Shown here: positions 45,939 to 54,521 of the stretch, piece by piece
Numbering within the stretch: position 1 is the first letter of the stretch
Layout of the letters: every line of letters begins with the position of its first letter
Assembly: GCA_963929915.1 (NCBI GenBank)
Contig: CAWVJY010000001.1
Location: 34,792-98,791 of the forward strand
Source of the DNA: CAG-273 sp963929915
GTDB lineage: Bacteria > Bacillota > Clostridia > TANB77 > CAG-508
DNA: 64,000 bases
Direction: 5' to 3'
Position numbers and translations under genes: made by a program
Notes under the pieces: generated by a model
Told to the model about the DNA's origin: nothing
Databases searched by the model: none
Seen by the model: only the letters and a program-made list of their open reading frames with translations

Positions 45939-47354
45939 TTACTTAGAAATTTTTCCTTTTAAATACCACATATGTTCTGAAACAATTTGAACAGGTAATA
46001 CTTTTCCTATTACATTTTCTTCTGCCTCTAGTACCACAACTTTATTTGAATCTGTTCTACCTGTTAATAGATTTTCATTTGTTTTGCTTTTGCCTTCTAT
46101 TAGAACATTTTGAACAGTACCCACATATTCTTTATTTTTTTCTGCAATTTGTTTTTCTACTAATGCTTTTAATCTGTTAAAACGTTCATGTTTTACCTCT
46201 TCTGGAATTTGATTTTCCATTTTATCTGCAGGAGTTCCTACTCTTCTAGAATAAATAAACATATATACTTGTTCAAAATTTACTTTTTCTACTACATCTA
46301 ATGTATCTGCAAAATCTTCCTCTGTTTCCCCTGGAAAACCTACAATAATATCTGTAGACAAGGTTAAATTAGGTATTTGTTTTTTCATATTTTCTACTAA
46401 AGCTAAATATTGTTCCTTGGAATATTTGCGGTTCATATCTTTTAGTATTTTGGTACTTCCAGATTGAAGTGGTAAATGTACTAATTTACATACTTTTTCA
46501 CAATCTCTTATTGCTTCTATTACATCTTGTGTAAAATCTTTTGGATGTGGAGAAATAAAGCGTATTCTCTCTATTCCTTCTATTTTATTAATTGCTCTAA
46601 GCAAGGTAGCAAAAGAGTTTACGCCTTCGTATTCTTCAAATGAAATACCTTTTTCTTTTTCCACTCTTAAATATGAATTTACATTTTGCCCTAATAACAT
46701 TACTTCTTTGTACCCTTGTTTTGCAAGCCCTTGTATTTCTTGTAAAATAGCCTTTGGCTCCCTGCTTCTTTCTCTTCCCCTTACATATGGTACAATACAA
46801 TAACTGCAAAAATTATTGCAACCATTCATAATAGCAACAGATGCCTTAATAGTATCATTCCTTTTAATAGGAAGACCTTCTATAACATCTCCGTCAATAT
46901 CTAAAATATCTTCTATTCTGGTACGATTATTTAAAATTTGGTATAGGTCATGTGGAAATTGGTGAAGAGTGTGTGGTCCAAATACAATATCCACAAAAGG
47001 ATAACTTTGTTTTAGTTTTTCTACAATATGTTTTTCTTGCATCATGCAACCACCTATAGCAATAATTGTTCCTTTTGCTTCTTTATATTTTTTTACTTCT
47101 CCTAATTTGCCAAATAGCTTGTCTTCTGCATTTTCACGTACACAACAAGTATTAAACACAATTAAATCTGCCTTGGAAAGATCCTCTGTTTTGGTATAAT
47201 TCATTTCTTCCATCATACCACATAGTTTTTCAGAATCGTTTTCATTTAGTTGGCAACCCATAGTAAAAATACTATAAGTTAAATTTTTTCCTTCATTTTT
47301 TTTTGCTACTTTTTGTATATCTTCTAATTGTCTTTCTATTTCTATCTTTGCCAC
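45939..47354 (-). CDS. miaB: tRNA-2-methylthio-N6-dimethylallyladenosine synthase
   Basis: Radical SAM enzyme that adds a methylthio group to i6A37 in tRNAs reading UNN codons. The 471-residue protein has the UPF0004 domain with its cysteine triad (FTMGCQLNENDSE, NTCCVRENAE, AIGGCMM), the radical SAM CNNFCSYC motif and a C-terminal TRAM domain. The GTG at 47354 follows GGAGGAAGTATT and is preferred to an upstream TTG. mutS follows 79 bases downstream, the common Clostridial order. Confidence 0.95.
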   Translation of the reverse strand: MAKIEIERQLEDIQKVAKKNEGKNLTYSIFTMGCQLNENDSEKLCGMMEEMNYTKTEDLSKADLIVFNTCCVRENAEDKLFGKLGEVKKYKEAKGTIIAIGGCMMQEKHIVEKLKQSYPFVDIVFGPHTLHQFPHDLYQILNNRTRIEDILDIDGDVIEGLPIKRNDTIKASVAIMNGCNNFCSYCIVPYVRGRERSREPKAILQEIQGLAKQGYKEVMLLGQNVNSYLRVEKEKGISFEEYEGVNSFATLLRAINKIEGIERIRFISPHPKDFTQDVIEAIRDCEKVCKLVHLPLQSGSTKILKDMNRKYSKEQYLALVENMKKQIPNLTLSTDIIVGFPGETEEDFADTLDVVEKVNFEQVYMFIYSRRVGTPADKMENQIPEEVKHERFNRLKALVEKQIAEKNKEYVGTVQNVLIEGKSKTNENLLTGRTDSNKVVVLEAEENVIGKVLPVQIVSEHMWYLKGKISK

Positions 47355-47433
47355 AATACTTCCTCCAACGTTTTTCTTCAATAACTTCTTTATTTTATAT
47401 CAAAATGTCTTTTTTTGCAATAGCCAGTTAATG

Positions 47434-47473
47434 ACAAAAAAATAAGGTGTGAATTTGCTTCACACTTTATTTT
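47434..47473 (-). terminator. Terminator after rpmE
   Basis: On the minus strand AATAAAGTGTGAA, a short loop and TTCACACCTTATT form a 13-bp stem followed by TTTTTTTGTC. It overlaps the rpmE stop. Confidence 0.8.
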
Positions 47474-47672
47474 ATTGAATACCATATTTTTTCTTGAATT
47501 TATCTGCTCTACCACCTGTTGTTTCTCTTTTTAAGTTTCCTGTCCAGAATGGGTGGCATTTTGAACAAACATCAACTTTCATATCTGCCTTTGTTGAATT
47601 TGTTTTCATTACATTTCCACAAGCACATGTAATTGTTGCTTCTGTATAATTTGGATGTATTCCTTCTTTCAT
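47472..47672 (-). CDS. rpmE: Ribosomal protein L31, zinc-binding type
   Basis: A 66-residue 50S protein, MKEGIHPNYTEATITCACGNV with a second cysteine pair in VCSKCHPFWTG, so the zinc-binding (C+) form rather than the zinc-independent paralogue. AGGGAGAGGTGAAGACAAA lies upstream of the ATG. Confidence 0.97.
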   Translation of the reverse strand: MKEGIHPNYTEATITCACGNVMKTNSTKADMKVDVCSKCHPFWTGNLKRETTGGRADKFKKKYGIQ

Positions 47673-47885
47673 TTTGTCTTCACCTCTCCCTTAATTTTTA
47701 TTCATAAACACTGTTATTTATTTTAACATAGTTTTATTTGTTTTTCAAGTATTTATTTTGCTATTTTAAATTTGTTTCTATTTGTGTTCTATTTGCATTT
47801 AACTTTTCATTTACGTTTGTTTCTATTTTAAATTTTTTTGCATTAAATTTTATGCTTTTTTGTTGTTTTTCTACTCTAATAGCTC

Positions 47886-48047
47886 TTATTTATTTGCTTG
47901 TGCTTCTTGTTGTTCTTGTACATATTGTGCAGAAGCTTTTACTTCATCTTCCATAGAAGCTTTATGTACTATTTTATTTACAATATTAAATAAGCAAGCT
48001 ATAATTAAAACAAATAATAATACTTTTTTCCAAATTTTAGCTATCAT
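47886..48047 (-). CDS. Small membrane-anchored protein
   Basis: A 53-residue protein with one hydrophobic helix (VLLFVLIIACLFNIV) and a charged, alanine/glutamine-rich tail (EVKASAQYVQEQQEAQANK). No family recognised. AAAAGGAGAAAGCAA precedes the ATG, which supports it as a real gene. Confidence 0.6.
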   Translation of the reverse strand: MIAKIWKKVLLFVLIIACLFNIVNKIVHKASMEDEVKASAQYVQEQQEAQANK

Positions 48048-48155
48048 TTGCTTTCTCCTTTTAAAGAAAATTGTAGTTATTCCTATTTTTCTGCTTTGTT
48101 CTACATTAACTATTATACTATATTTTTCAAAAAAGTCAATGGGCTATTTTGGTAT

Positions 48156-48527
48156 TTATCTTTCTTCTTGCTCTGCTTGTCCATTTTGTGAAATTTTTCT
48201 TTTTTCTGCTATTCTTTGTCTTCCATTTGGTGTTGGTGCCAGTTTATCAATATTTTTTAGTAAAACTCTTGCTTTACTTACGTCTCTTTTTCCATCATAT
48301 TCTTCTATAAATTTTTGTAAAAATTTTTTAATTGTTTCATTATTACGGTTAGCAACCAAACTATTATCTATTCTTATTCTTGTGCTAATACCTAATTTTT
48401 TGCCAAGGTCATGGATATTTTGACTATTAACACTTGGGTATAAAGCTTGTATTTCTCCTACTTTCATTCCTATTCTTAACATATATTCTATGTATTCATT
48501 CATTGTTTCATCTTTTTTAAATGGCAT
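48156..48527 (-). CDS. Hypothetical DNA-binding-like protein
   Basis: A 123-residue, basic protein: PFKKDETMNEYIEYMLRIGM, VGEIQALYPSVNSQNIHDLGKKLGI then a helical charged half. The pattern EIQALYPSVNSQNIHDLGKKLG could be a helix-turn-helix. No family named. AAGGAGGAAGAAAA lies before the ATG; the in-frame codon further up lacks a site. It is upstream of an IS30-type insertion. Confidence 0.6.
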   Translation of the reverse strand: MPFKKDETMNEYIEYMLRIGMKVGEIQALYPSVNSQNIHDLGKKLGISTRIRIDNSLVANRNNETIKKFLQKFIEEYDGKRDVSKARVLLKNIDKLAPTPNGRQRIAEKRKISQNGQAEQEER

Positions 48528-48620
48528 TTTTCTTCCTCCTTGTTTTAGCTTAGCTAGTATAGCACAAGATGGAAAAAAATACAAGTTTAAATCTAAATTT
48601 CCTACACAGGTAAAGACATG

Positions 48621-50026
48621 TGTTAATTAAAAAAGTAAATTCTATTCAATAAAAAATAAATACAAATTAATAGTAAATTAACAGTTATTGTAAGATTAAA
48701 TGCAATTTAGTATAATATAAATGTGGATACTTCTTGAGAAAGAAGGTATTTATGAAATTTGATGGTAAGCATCTATCTTTAGAAGATAGGAAAGTTATCG
48801 AACAAAATATTTGCAAAAGATTAAGAAAATTCCAAACTGCTAAAGAACTTAACAAAAGTCAATCTACTATCGGAAAGGAAATTAAAAACAATAGAAAACG
48901 TAGATATTCTAAAATTGATGAAGCCCCTTGGGCTTGCAAACATTTCAATGAATGCAAAGTTTGTGTTAGCAAATGTATTGATTTTGAGGAAGTTCCTTGT
49001 CTTCAAAGAGACAGATTCATAGGTGCTTGTAATTGTTGCCCTAACATTAAAAAATGTAATAAAGCCAAATACTTCTACTACGCTAATACTGCTCAAAGCA
49101 ATTATGAATATACTTTAAAAGATTCTAGACAAGGTGTTAATTTAAACACAACTGAACTTTATGAATTAGCACATGTCATTTGTCCTTTAATAAAACAAGG
49201 TCAATCAATTTATACAATTTTACAAAATCACAAAGAAATCAAGCAATGTGAAAAGACAATTTATACATACATTGAAATGGGCTTATTCAAAGATTGGGGT
49301 GTTACTGACCTTGAACTAAGAAGAAAAGTAAAAAGGAAAATATCTAGAAAGAAAAAACTCAAGAAAAGAGCTGAACCTGCTGATTACACCGGTAGAAAGT
49401 ATGAAGATTATCTAGAGTTTGTAAAGAACAATTCTGATATGCCTACAACTGAAATGGATACTGTTTACAATAATCAGAACGGTCCATTTATCCAGACTTT
49501 CATATTTGAAAATACAGGCTTTATGATAGGGCTTTTAAAACAACATAAAACGGCTGAGGAAATGTCCAATTCTCTTAATTACTTTCAGGATATTTTATCA
49601 GATGATATGTATCATAAGTTATTTGGCTTACTTCTTACTGACAGAGGATCCGAATTTGCTAAGCCACAGCTTTTTGAAATTAATTGTGAGACTGGAGAAA
49701 TTAGAAGCAATATTTTTTACTGTGATGCTCAAATGTCTAGCCAGAAGCCTCATGTAGAGAATAATCATATATTTGTACGTGATATTCTGTCTAAGAAAAA
49801 AAGCTTTAAAGATTTAACTCAGGACAAGCTTAACTTAATGTTTTCACATATCAATTCTGTACCTAGAAAGTCTTTAGGTGGAAAAACACCATATGAAGCA
49901 TTTGAATTTTTCTATGGTAAAGTTACTTTAGATAAACTAAACATACAAAAGATTGAAAAAGATAAGGTCACACTACAACCTTATCTCTTAAAATAATTAA
50001 AAAAACATCTACAAGAAGTATCCACG
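48621..50026. mobile_element. IS30-type insertion sequence, copy 1
   Basis: Contains a full transposase and a 14-bp inverted pair, GTGGATACTTCTTG at 48723-48736 and CAAGAAGTATCCAC at 50012-50025. The segment 48621-48919 recurs at 63686-63984 without a visible mismatch, so the mobile unit extends at least 100 bases to the left of that pair and the true left end is uncertain. A promoter, TTGTAA-17-TATAAT, lies in that extra part. CAGGTAAAGACATG occurs at 48607 and again at 50268, outside both ends; this may be chance or a trace of rearrangement. Confidence 0.75.
48752..49996 (+). CDS. IS30-family transposase
   Basis: A 414-residue DDE transposase. An N-terminal helix-turn-helix (HLSLEDRKVIEQNICKRL, SQSTIGKEIKNNRKRRY) is followed by a cysteine-rich patch (CKHFNECKVCVSKC, CNCCPNIKKC) that may bind zinc, then the catalytic core with Asp in TTEMDTVYNNQNG, Asp in LLTDRGSEF and Glu in PHVENNH. 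Complete and probably active. AGAAGG lies five bases before the ATG. Confidence 0.9.
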   Translation: MKFDGKHLSLEDRKVIEQNICKRLRKFQTAKELNKSQSTIGKEIKNNRKRRYSKIDEAPWACKHFNECKVCVSKCIDFEEVPCLQRDRFIGACNCCPNIKKCNKAKYFYYANTAQSNYEYTLKDSRQGVNLNTTELYELAHVICPLIKQGQSIYTILQNHKEIKQCEKTIYTYIEMGLFKDWGVTDLELRRKVKRKISRKKKLKKRAEPADYTGRKYEDYLEFVKNNSDMPTTEMDTVYNNQNGPFIQTFIFENTGFMIGLLKQHKTAEEMSNSLNYFQDILSDDMYHKLFGLLLTDRGSEFAKPQLFEINCETGEIRSNIFYCDAQMSSQKPHVENNHIFVRDILSKKKSFKDLTQDKLNLMFSHINSVPRKSLGGKTPYEAFEFFYGKVTLDKLNIQKIEKDKVTLQPYLLK

Positions 50027-50270
50027 CTAATTTAATATTGGCACTGTCGTGTCCACAAAATTAAGTGAATAGAAATTAGTCTTACACTCAAAAAAATTAA
50101 TTTGAATTCACTCGCTTAATTGCGCTCTTTTTTCTTGTCTATATCTTCATTTTACACAAAATTCATAAAAAAAGCAACCTCTTTTTACCATTTTTTTGCT
50201 TTTAAATAGCTTTTTTTCGGTAACTAGAAGTTACTTTTTCTAAATAAAATTTATTTTTACAATTGACCAG

Positions 50271-50316
50271 GTAAAGACATGATATATCAAGTTTATCTGG
50301 TATATCATGTCTTTAC
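50271..50316. repeat. Hairpin with 19-bp arms
   Basis: GTAAAGACATGATATATCA and TGGTATATCATGTCTTTAC pair with one wobble, loop of eight bases. It lies in the 50027-50377 gap, between the insertion sequence and the surface protein gene. Without a T-run it is more likely an RNA-end or recombination structure than a terminator. The rest of the gap is AT-rich and holds no gene. Confidence 0.55.
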
Positions 50317-50377
50317 ATCTCATATTCGCTAGAAGTCTTTTCTTCTTAAAACTAGTTACCACTACCAGTGATCAGTG

Positions 50378-51790
50378 CTACTTTATATAAAGTGACACAC
50401 GGAAGCCGATGTACGTGGAGCTGGTGGTCGCATAGCTGTAGTCCCTGCCAGCCGTGTAGTAGATGCTGGTGTTGAAATTGCCTCCCCTGAAAGTGCAAGG
50501 GCTAGCATTACTGCTACCCATGCGCGTGGAGTATTCTGTGGTCCATTCAGATATATTGGCTGCCATATCAAATATGTTACATACTTCGTCTCCTGTTGTT
50601 CCTGTATTCATTAAACTACTATTTCCTGTTTCATCTCTTCTTGCATTTGCATAATTACTATTTGCTTCATTCATACTTTGTATAAATACTATTGCTGTAT
50701 CCCATGCATAACTATTTATTAAATCACTTTCTACTCCTACTGTATTGTCATCATTAGCATACATATTTTGACTTACTTTTGATGCATTTAATTGTGTAAT
50801 AAAATCCCATAATTGTCCTGGATTGTCATCATCATATGTCATACTACTTGTACTATTAGTTGTAGATGCTTTTGATAATGGCTTCGCATTTGCATATTTT
50901 TCTTCATCTGTACTTCCTGCACTATTATATCCACTTCCATAACTTGCCTCATATCTTGCTATATAATATCCTCCATTATTTGCTACACTTTCTACAAATG
51001 CTTTCAAATTTTTAGCTGTGGCATTTAAGCCATTTGTTCCATCAGATGCTACTCCTTCTCTATATGTTGTTAATTCTTGATAATATGATTTTATAGTAAC
51101 TGGTGGATCTGATGCATAAGTTTGACTTGGACTATTTGGATTATCCCCTGCAAAGGCTGCCTGTTGCATTGTTGGTGTTCCATTTGTTTTATCAAATGTA
51201 TATCTTCCTAATTTTATTGTTACATCATTTGTTGGATTACTATCTTTATGTACGGTTCCTACTGGTATCCATACAAATTGGTTACCTGTGGTTGTTTCTG
51301 TTCCTGTTCCGTCTTCTATTACAATTCCTTCTGGTACTGTTGTTCCTTCACTTACTACTACTTTAAATCCTTTTGGTACAACTACTACATTTCCATAGGT
51401 ATCTTTTGCCTTTTGTCCTTCTTCTTTTTGTACGATTTCTGTTACTGTTATTATATCTACTGGTTCTTCATCTCCACCACCAGTACCTGTTCCTCCACCT
51501 ATCTGTCCATTTACTAAGTTTTGTATTTGCTCTGTTAAATTATCTAAATCTGCTTGCTCGTTTATCACAGCTTGGTTCCATGCATTTGCTGCATCTTGGG
51601 CTACCTTAAATATTCCTCCATTACTAAATAACATGTTTATTGTTATTCCTGCTAATATTAGTAAAACTACTATGGTTACTACTAAAGCAATTAAAGTAAT
51701 ACCATGCTCTTTCTTATTTCTTTGCAAATTCTCTACTTTTCCTCTTTGTTTCATTCTTTTTTGCTTTAAATTTTCTTGTGTTTCTTTCAT
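50378..51790 (-). CDS. Prepilin-leader surface protein with lectin/FGE-like domain and GC-rich 3' end
   Basis: A 470-residue exported protein; leader RNKKEHG then ITLIALVVTIVVLLILAGIT for prepilin processing, a coiled-coil spacer, a variable-loop middle, and a C-terminal C-type-lectin/SUMF1-like fold (FVWIPVGTV, YYIARYEASYG, VCNIFDMAANISEWTTEY, FRGGN, YIGFRVSLYIK). Base composition rises sharply in about the last 170 bases: I count 36 G+C of 60 at 50401-50460 and 30 of 60 at 50461-50520, versus about one third upstream. The same stretch uses C-ending codons (AAC, ACC, AGC, ATC, TAC). This resembles the variable region of a diversity-generating retroelement target. No reverse transcriptase is present here. 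Confidence 0.82.
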   Translation of the reverse strand: MKETQENLKQKRMKQRGKVENLQRNKKEHGITLIALVVTIVVLLILAGITINMLFSNGGIFKVAQDAANAWNQAVINEQADLDNLTEQIQNLVNGQIGGGTGTGGGDEEPVDIITVTEIVQKEEGQKAKDTYGNVVVVPKGFKVVVSEGTTVPEGIVIEDGTGTETTTGNQFVWIPVGTVHKDSNPTNDVTIKLGRYTFDKTNGTPTMQQAAFAGDNPNSPSQTYASDPPVTIKSYYQELTTYREGVASDGTNGLNATAKNLKAFVESVANNGGYYIARYEASYGSGYNSAGSTDEEKYANAKPLSKASTTNSTSSMTYDDDNPGQLWDFITQLNASKVSQNMYANDDNTVGVESDLINSYAWDTAIVFIQSMNEANSNYANARRDETGNSSLMNTGTTGDEVCNIFDMAANISEWTTEYSTRMGSSNASPCTFRGGNFNTSIYYTAGRDYSYATTSSTYIGFRVSLYIK

Positions 51791-51829
51791 TCCCTTTTTT
51801 CCTCCTTTAATTCTATATTTCTCTTTTAG

Positions 51830-51981
51830 AGATTAAAATATATCTTTTCGCATTTTTCATAATCGAGGAACATTTGTCTAGTAGTTATTTAGAACATTGT
51901 ACATCTTTAAAAGAAAGTGTACCGTAATTCACAAGCCTATGTGACGAGCTTATGAAAAACAGAAAAGATATCTTTTAATCT
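51830..51981. repeat. Element C: about 33-bp imperfect inverted repeat
   Basis: AGATTAAAATATATCTTTTC, a short mismatch and TTTTTCATAA at 51830-51862 pair with TTATGAAAAACAGAAAAG and the rest up to 51981, with a few mismatches. The inner 90 bases contain a smaller hairpin (GTACATCTTT/AAAGTGTAC). It is like elements A and B in size but without the shared core. It lies in the 51791-52216 gap between divergent genes; a GTCCC repeat copy (52090-52116) is the other content. Confidence 0.5.
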
Positions 51982-52089
51982 TAAACTACTAATAATTTTC
52001 CAATTAATAGCTAGAAATATTATTTAATTTCATTATACTATTCTTTTATTTTTTTGTAAACAAAATTTTAAGATGAATTATACTTTTTT

Positions 52090-52116
52090 ATCAAAATTCT
52101 CCGTCCCCATTGACAC
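52090..52116. repeat. Single copy of the GTCCCC intergenic repeat
   Basis: ATCAAAATTCTCCGTCCCC followed by ATTGACAC, matching the tandem unit at 11675. Confidence 0.7.
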
Positions 52117-52216
52117 TTTTTTTAATTTTTCTTTACAATTTTGTAAAAAATAGGTTTCATATTTTTTATTTTTTTATCCATACTATTATTGAAAATAAAA
52201 ATAAAAGGAGCCAAAT

Positions 52217-52927
52217 ATGAAGAAATACATTATTGCTATTATAGCTTTTCTTGTCATAATTGGTGTTATTTTCTTTGTTTATTTTAATAAATCTCAAAAT
52301 TCTTCTCCTACACCAGGAACAAGAATGGGAACTAATACACAGATTTCTAACAATGAATACAATAATACTAGTAGTAATTCCATCAATCATAACAATTCTG
52401 AATCTAATACCAATAATACCACTAATTCTAACAATAACAAAAAAATAGTTTCTGAAACACAAACAAAAGAAAAAGAAATAGCTAAATTTTCTACTGATAT
52501 TTTAGTAGATGATAATAAAAGAGATAATAACTTAGAATTAACTGCTTCTAAAATTAACAATACCATTGTAAAAAATGGTGAAAGCTTTTCTTTTAATGAT
52601 GTTATTGGAAATCCTACTCCACAAAAAGGTTATGAAAAAGCTGGTATTATTGTAGATGGCAAAAAAGAAAAAGGCTATGGTGGAGGAAATTGTCAAGTAA
52701 GTACCACTTTATATGATGCTGTTTTAAAAGTAGATGGCCTTAAAGTAACAGAAAGACATGAACATGGTAAAGATGTTGGTTATGTAGAAGAAGGCAAAGA
52801 TGCTACTGTTGTTTATGATGAATTAGATTTAAAATTTGAAAATAATACGGGTTATGATATTAAAATTAAAGCAGAAGTAACTTCTAAAGAAGTAATTGTT
52901 AGGATTATGAAAATTACAACTGTTTAG
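52217..52927 (+). CDS. VanW-like protein
   Basis: A 236-residue protein with an N-terminal membrane helix (residues 4-22), a serine/asparagine-rich linker (about 30-80) and a VanW domain: FSFNDVIGNPTPQKGYEKAG, GGGNCQVSTTLYDAVLK and ERHEHGKDVGYVEEG. VanW proteins occur in some glycopeptide-resistance clusters and more widely in Gram-positive envelopes; their reaction is unknown and no resistance genes lie here. AAAAGGAGCC precedes the ATG. The next gene is a D,D-carboxypeptidase. Confidence 0.85.
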   Translation: MKKYIIAIIAFLVIIGVIFFVYFNKSQNSSPTPGTRMGTNTQISNNEYNNTSSNSINHNNSESNTNNTTNSNNNKKIVSETQTKEKEIAKFSTDILVDDNKRDNNLELTASKINNTIVKNGESFSFNDVIGNPTPQKGYEKAGIIVDGKKEKGYGGGNCQVSTTLYDAVLKVDGLKVTERHEHGKDVGYVEEGKDATVVYDELDLKFENNTGYDIKIKAEVTSKEVIVRIMKITTV

Positions 52928-52949
52928 AAATTGGTTTTGTTCCACTTAT

Positions 52950-53036
52950 AATTATATTTTATAATTTGTATTTTATAATTTATATTTTGTAATTTATAAT
53001 TTATACTCTATATTTTATATTTTAATTTATATTTTA
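52950..53036. repeat. Degenerate AT-rich tandem repeat
   Basis: Several imperfect copies of a 14-15 base unit (ATTTTATAATTTGT, ATTTTGTAATTTAT) between the VanW and carboxypeptidase genes. It probably separates the two transcripts; a regulatory role is not clear. Confidence 0.5.
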
Positions 53037-53137
53037 TCCAAAATTTCGCTTGGAATTTTAAATTTTAAGCCAAAATGGGTATAAATTAAAAATTCTTCAA
53101 ATACAATTTAGTAATTCTTGTATTTGGAGGATTTTTT

Positions 53138-54481
53138 ATGTTACAGAACAAATTTTATTTTAAAGTATTTTTGTTATGCTTTACATTACTTTTTTTAACA
53201 GCGAATATTCTATTTTTCATTATGAATATATCCTATGCTTCTGACACTTTATATGTATGGTCTACAGAAACCAAACCTTTAAATGAAACTCAAACAACCA
53301 GTTCTAATTTAAACAACTCTTTAAATAATGTTATAAATAATTCAAATAATGTTTCTGCGAATTCTAATAGTAATAATTTAGGTACCACTGCAACCAATAG
53401 TAGTCCTACAGATTTAGCTTTGCAATCTGGTGGTGCAATTTTAATTGAGCAACATTCTGGAAAAGTTTTGTATGACCATAATATGCATGAAAAATTAAGA
53501 CCTGCTAGTGTAACCAAGGTTATGACTCTTTTGCTTATTATGGAGCAAATAGATTCTGGCAAATTAAGTTATACAGATAAAATTCCATGTTCTGAAAATG
53601 CTGCTGGTATGGGTGGATCTCAAATTTGGCTTGATGTAAAAGAAGAACTAACTGTAGATGAAATGTTAAAAGCCATTTGTGTTGTTTCTGCTAATGATTG
53701 TACAGTTGCTATGGCAGAATATATTGCAGGTTCTGAAGAAGCTTTTGTACAAAGAATGAATGAAAAGGCAAAAGAACTTGGTATGAATGATACTACTTTT
53801 AAAAATTGCCATGGTATTGATGAAGATGGACACGTTACTTCTGCTTATGATATTGCTTTAATGTCAAGAGAATTGCTTAATAATCATCCAGATATTACAA
53901 AATATACTACTATTTATATGGATACTTTAAGAGATGGAAAATCTGAGCTTGTAAATACCAATAAATTAATTCGTAATTATAAAGGTGCTACAGGTCTAAA
54001 AACGGGCTCTACCTCTGTTGCTTTATATAACTTATCTGCTAGTGCTACCCGTGATGATTTATCTTTAATTGCAGTAATTATGAAAGCTCCTTCTACTAAA
54101 GTTCGTTTTGAAGAAGCTGAAAAATTATTAGACTATGGATTTAGCAATTTTCAGTATAAAAAATTAGCTTCTAAAAATGATATTTTAAAACAAGTATCTG
54201 TCGGAAAAGGTGTTTCTAATGCTGTAAATGCTGTATTAGAACAAGATACAGGTGTATTAATACAAAAAGGGCAAGATGGTAATATTTCTCAAACACTTAA
54301 CATACCAGAAAATGTTTCTGCTCCTATTTCTAAAGGGCAAAAACTTGGGGAAATTACTTATACTTTAAATAATGAAGAAATTGCCAAAGTAAATATTATT
54401 GCAGAAACAGATGTAGCTAAAAATACATTTATAAATGTGGTGAATAATATTTATCAAAATTGGGTTCGTAGTTTAAGATAA
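53138..54481 (+). CDS. D-alanyl-D-alanine carboxypeptidase (DacF-type)
   Basis: Trims the terminal D-Ala from peptidoglycan stem peptides. The 447-residue protein has an N-terminal signal/anchor (residues 8-30), an asparagine/serine-rich linker, and the S11 motifs: nucleophile in RPASVTKVMT, SANDCT and KTGSTSVA, followed by a PBP5-like C-terminal beta domain and amphipathic end. The DacF subtype is suggested by the sporulating host but not proven. TTGGAGG precedes the ATG. A perfect terminator follows. Confidence 0.9.
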   Translation: MLQNKFYFKVFLLCFTLLFLTANILFFIMNISYASDTLYVWSTETKPLNETQTTSSNLNNSLNNVINNSNNVSANSNSNNLGTTATNSSPTDLALQSGGAILIEQHSGKVLYDHNMHEKLRPASVTKVMTLLLIMEQIDSGKLSYTDKIPCSENAAGMGGSQIWLDVKEELTVDEMLKAICVVSANDCTVAMAEYIAGSEEAFVQRMNEKAKELGMNDTTFKNCHGIDEDGHVTSAYDIALMSRELLNNHPDITKYTTIYMDTLRDGKSELVNTNKLIRNYKGATGLKTGSTSVALYNLSASATRDDLSLIAVIMKAPSTKVRFEEAEKLLDYGFSNFQYKKLASKNDILKQVSVGKGVSNAVNAVLEQDTGVLIQKGQDGNISQTLNIPENVSAPISKGQKLGEITYTLNNEEIAKVNIIAETDVAKNTFINVVNNIYQNWVRSLR

Positions 54482-54520
54482 GAAACTGTGCGAGGCGTTT
54501 ACGCCTCGCACAGTTTCTTG
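54482..54520. terminator. Strong terminator between convergent genes
   Basis: GAAACTGTGCGAGGCG, loop TTTA and its exact complement form a perfect 16-bp stem, GC-rich for this genome, followed by TTGTTT. It separates the carboxypeptidase from ytfJ. Confidence 0.85.
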
Positions 54521-54521
54521 T

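Noticed and set aside
52217..52927. VanW gene as part of a glycopeptide-resistance cluster
   Set aside because: No ligase, dehydrogenase, dipeptidase or two-component genes nearby; VanW-domain proteins are common without resistance.
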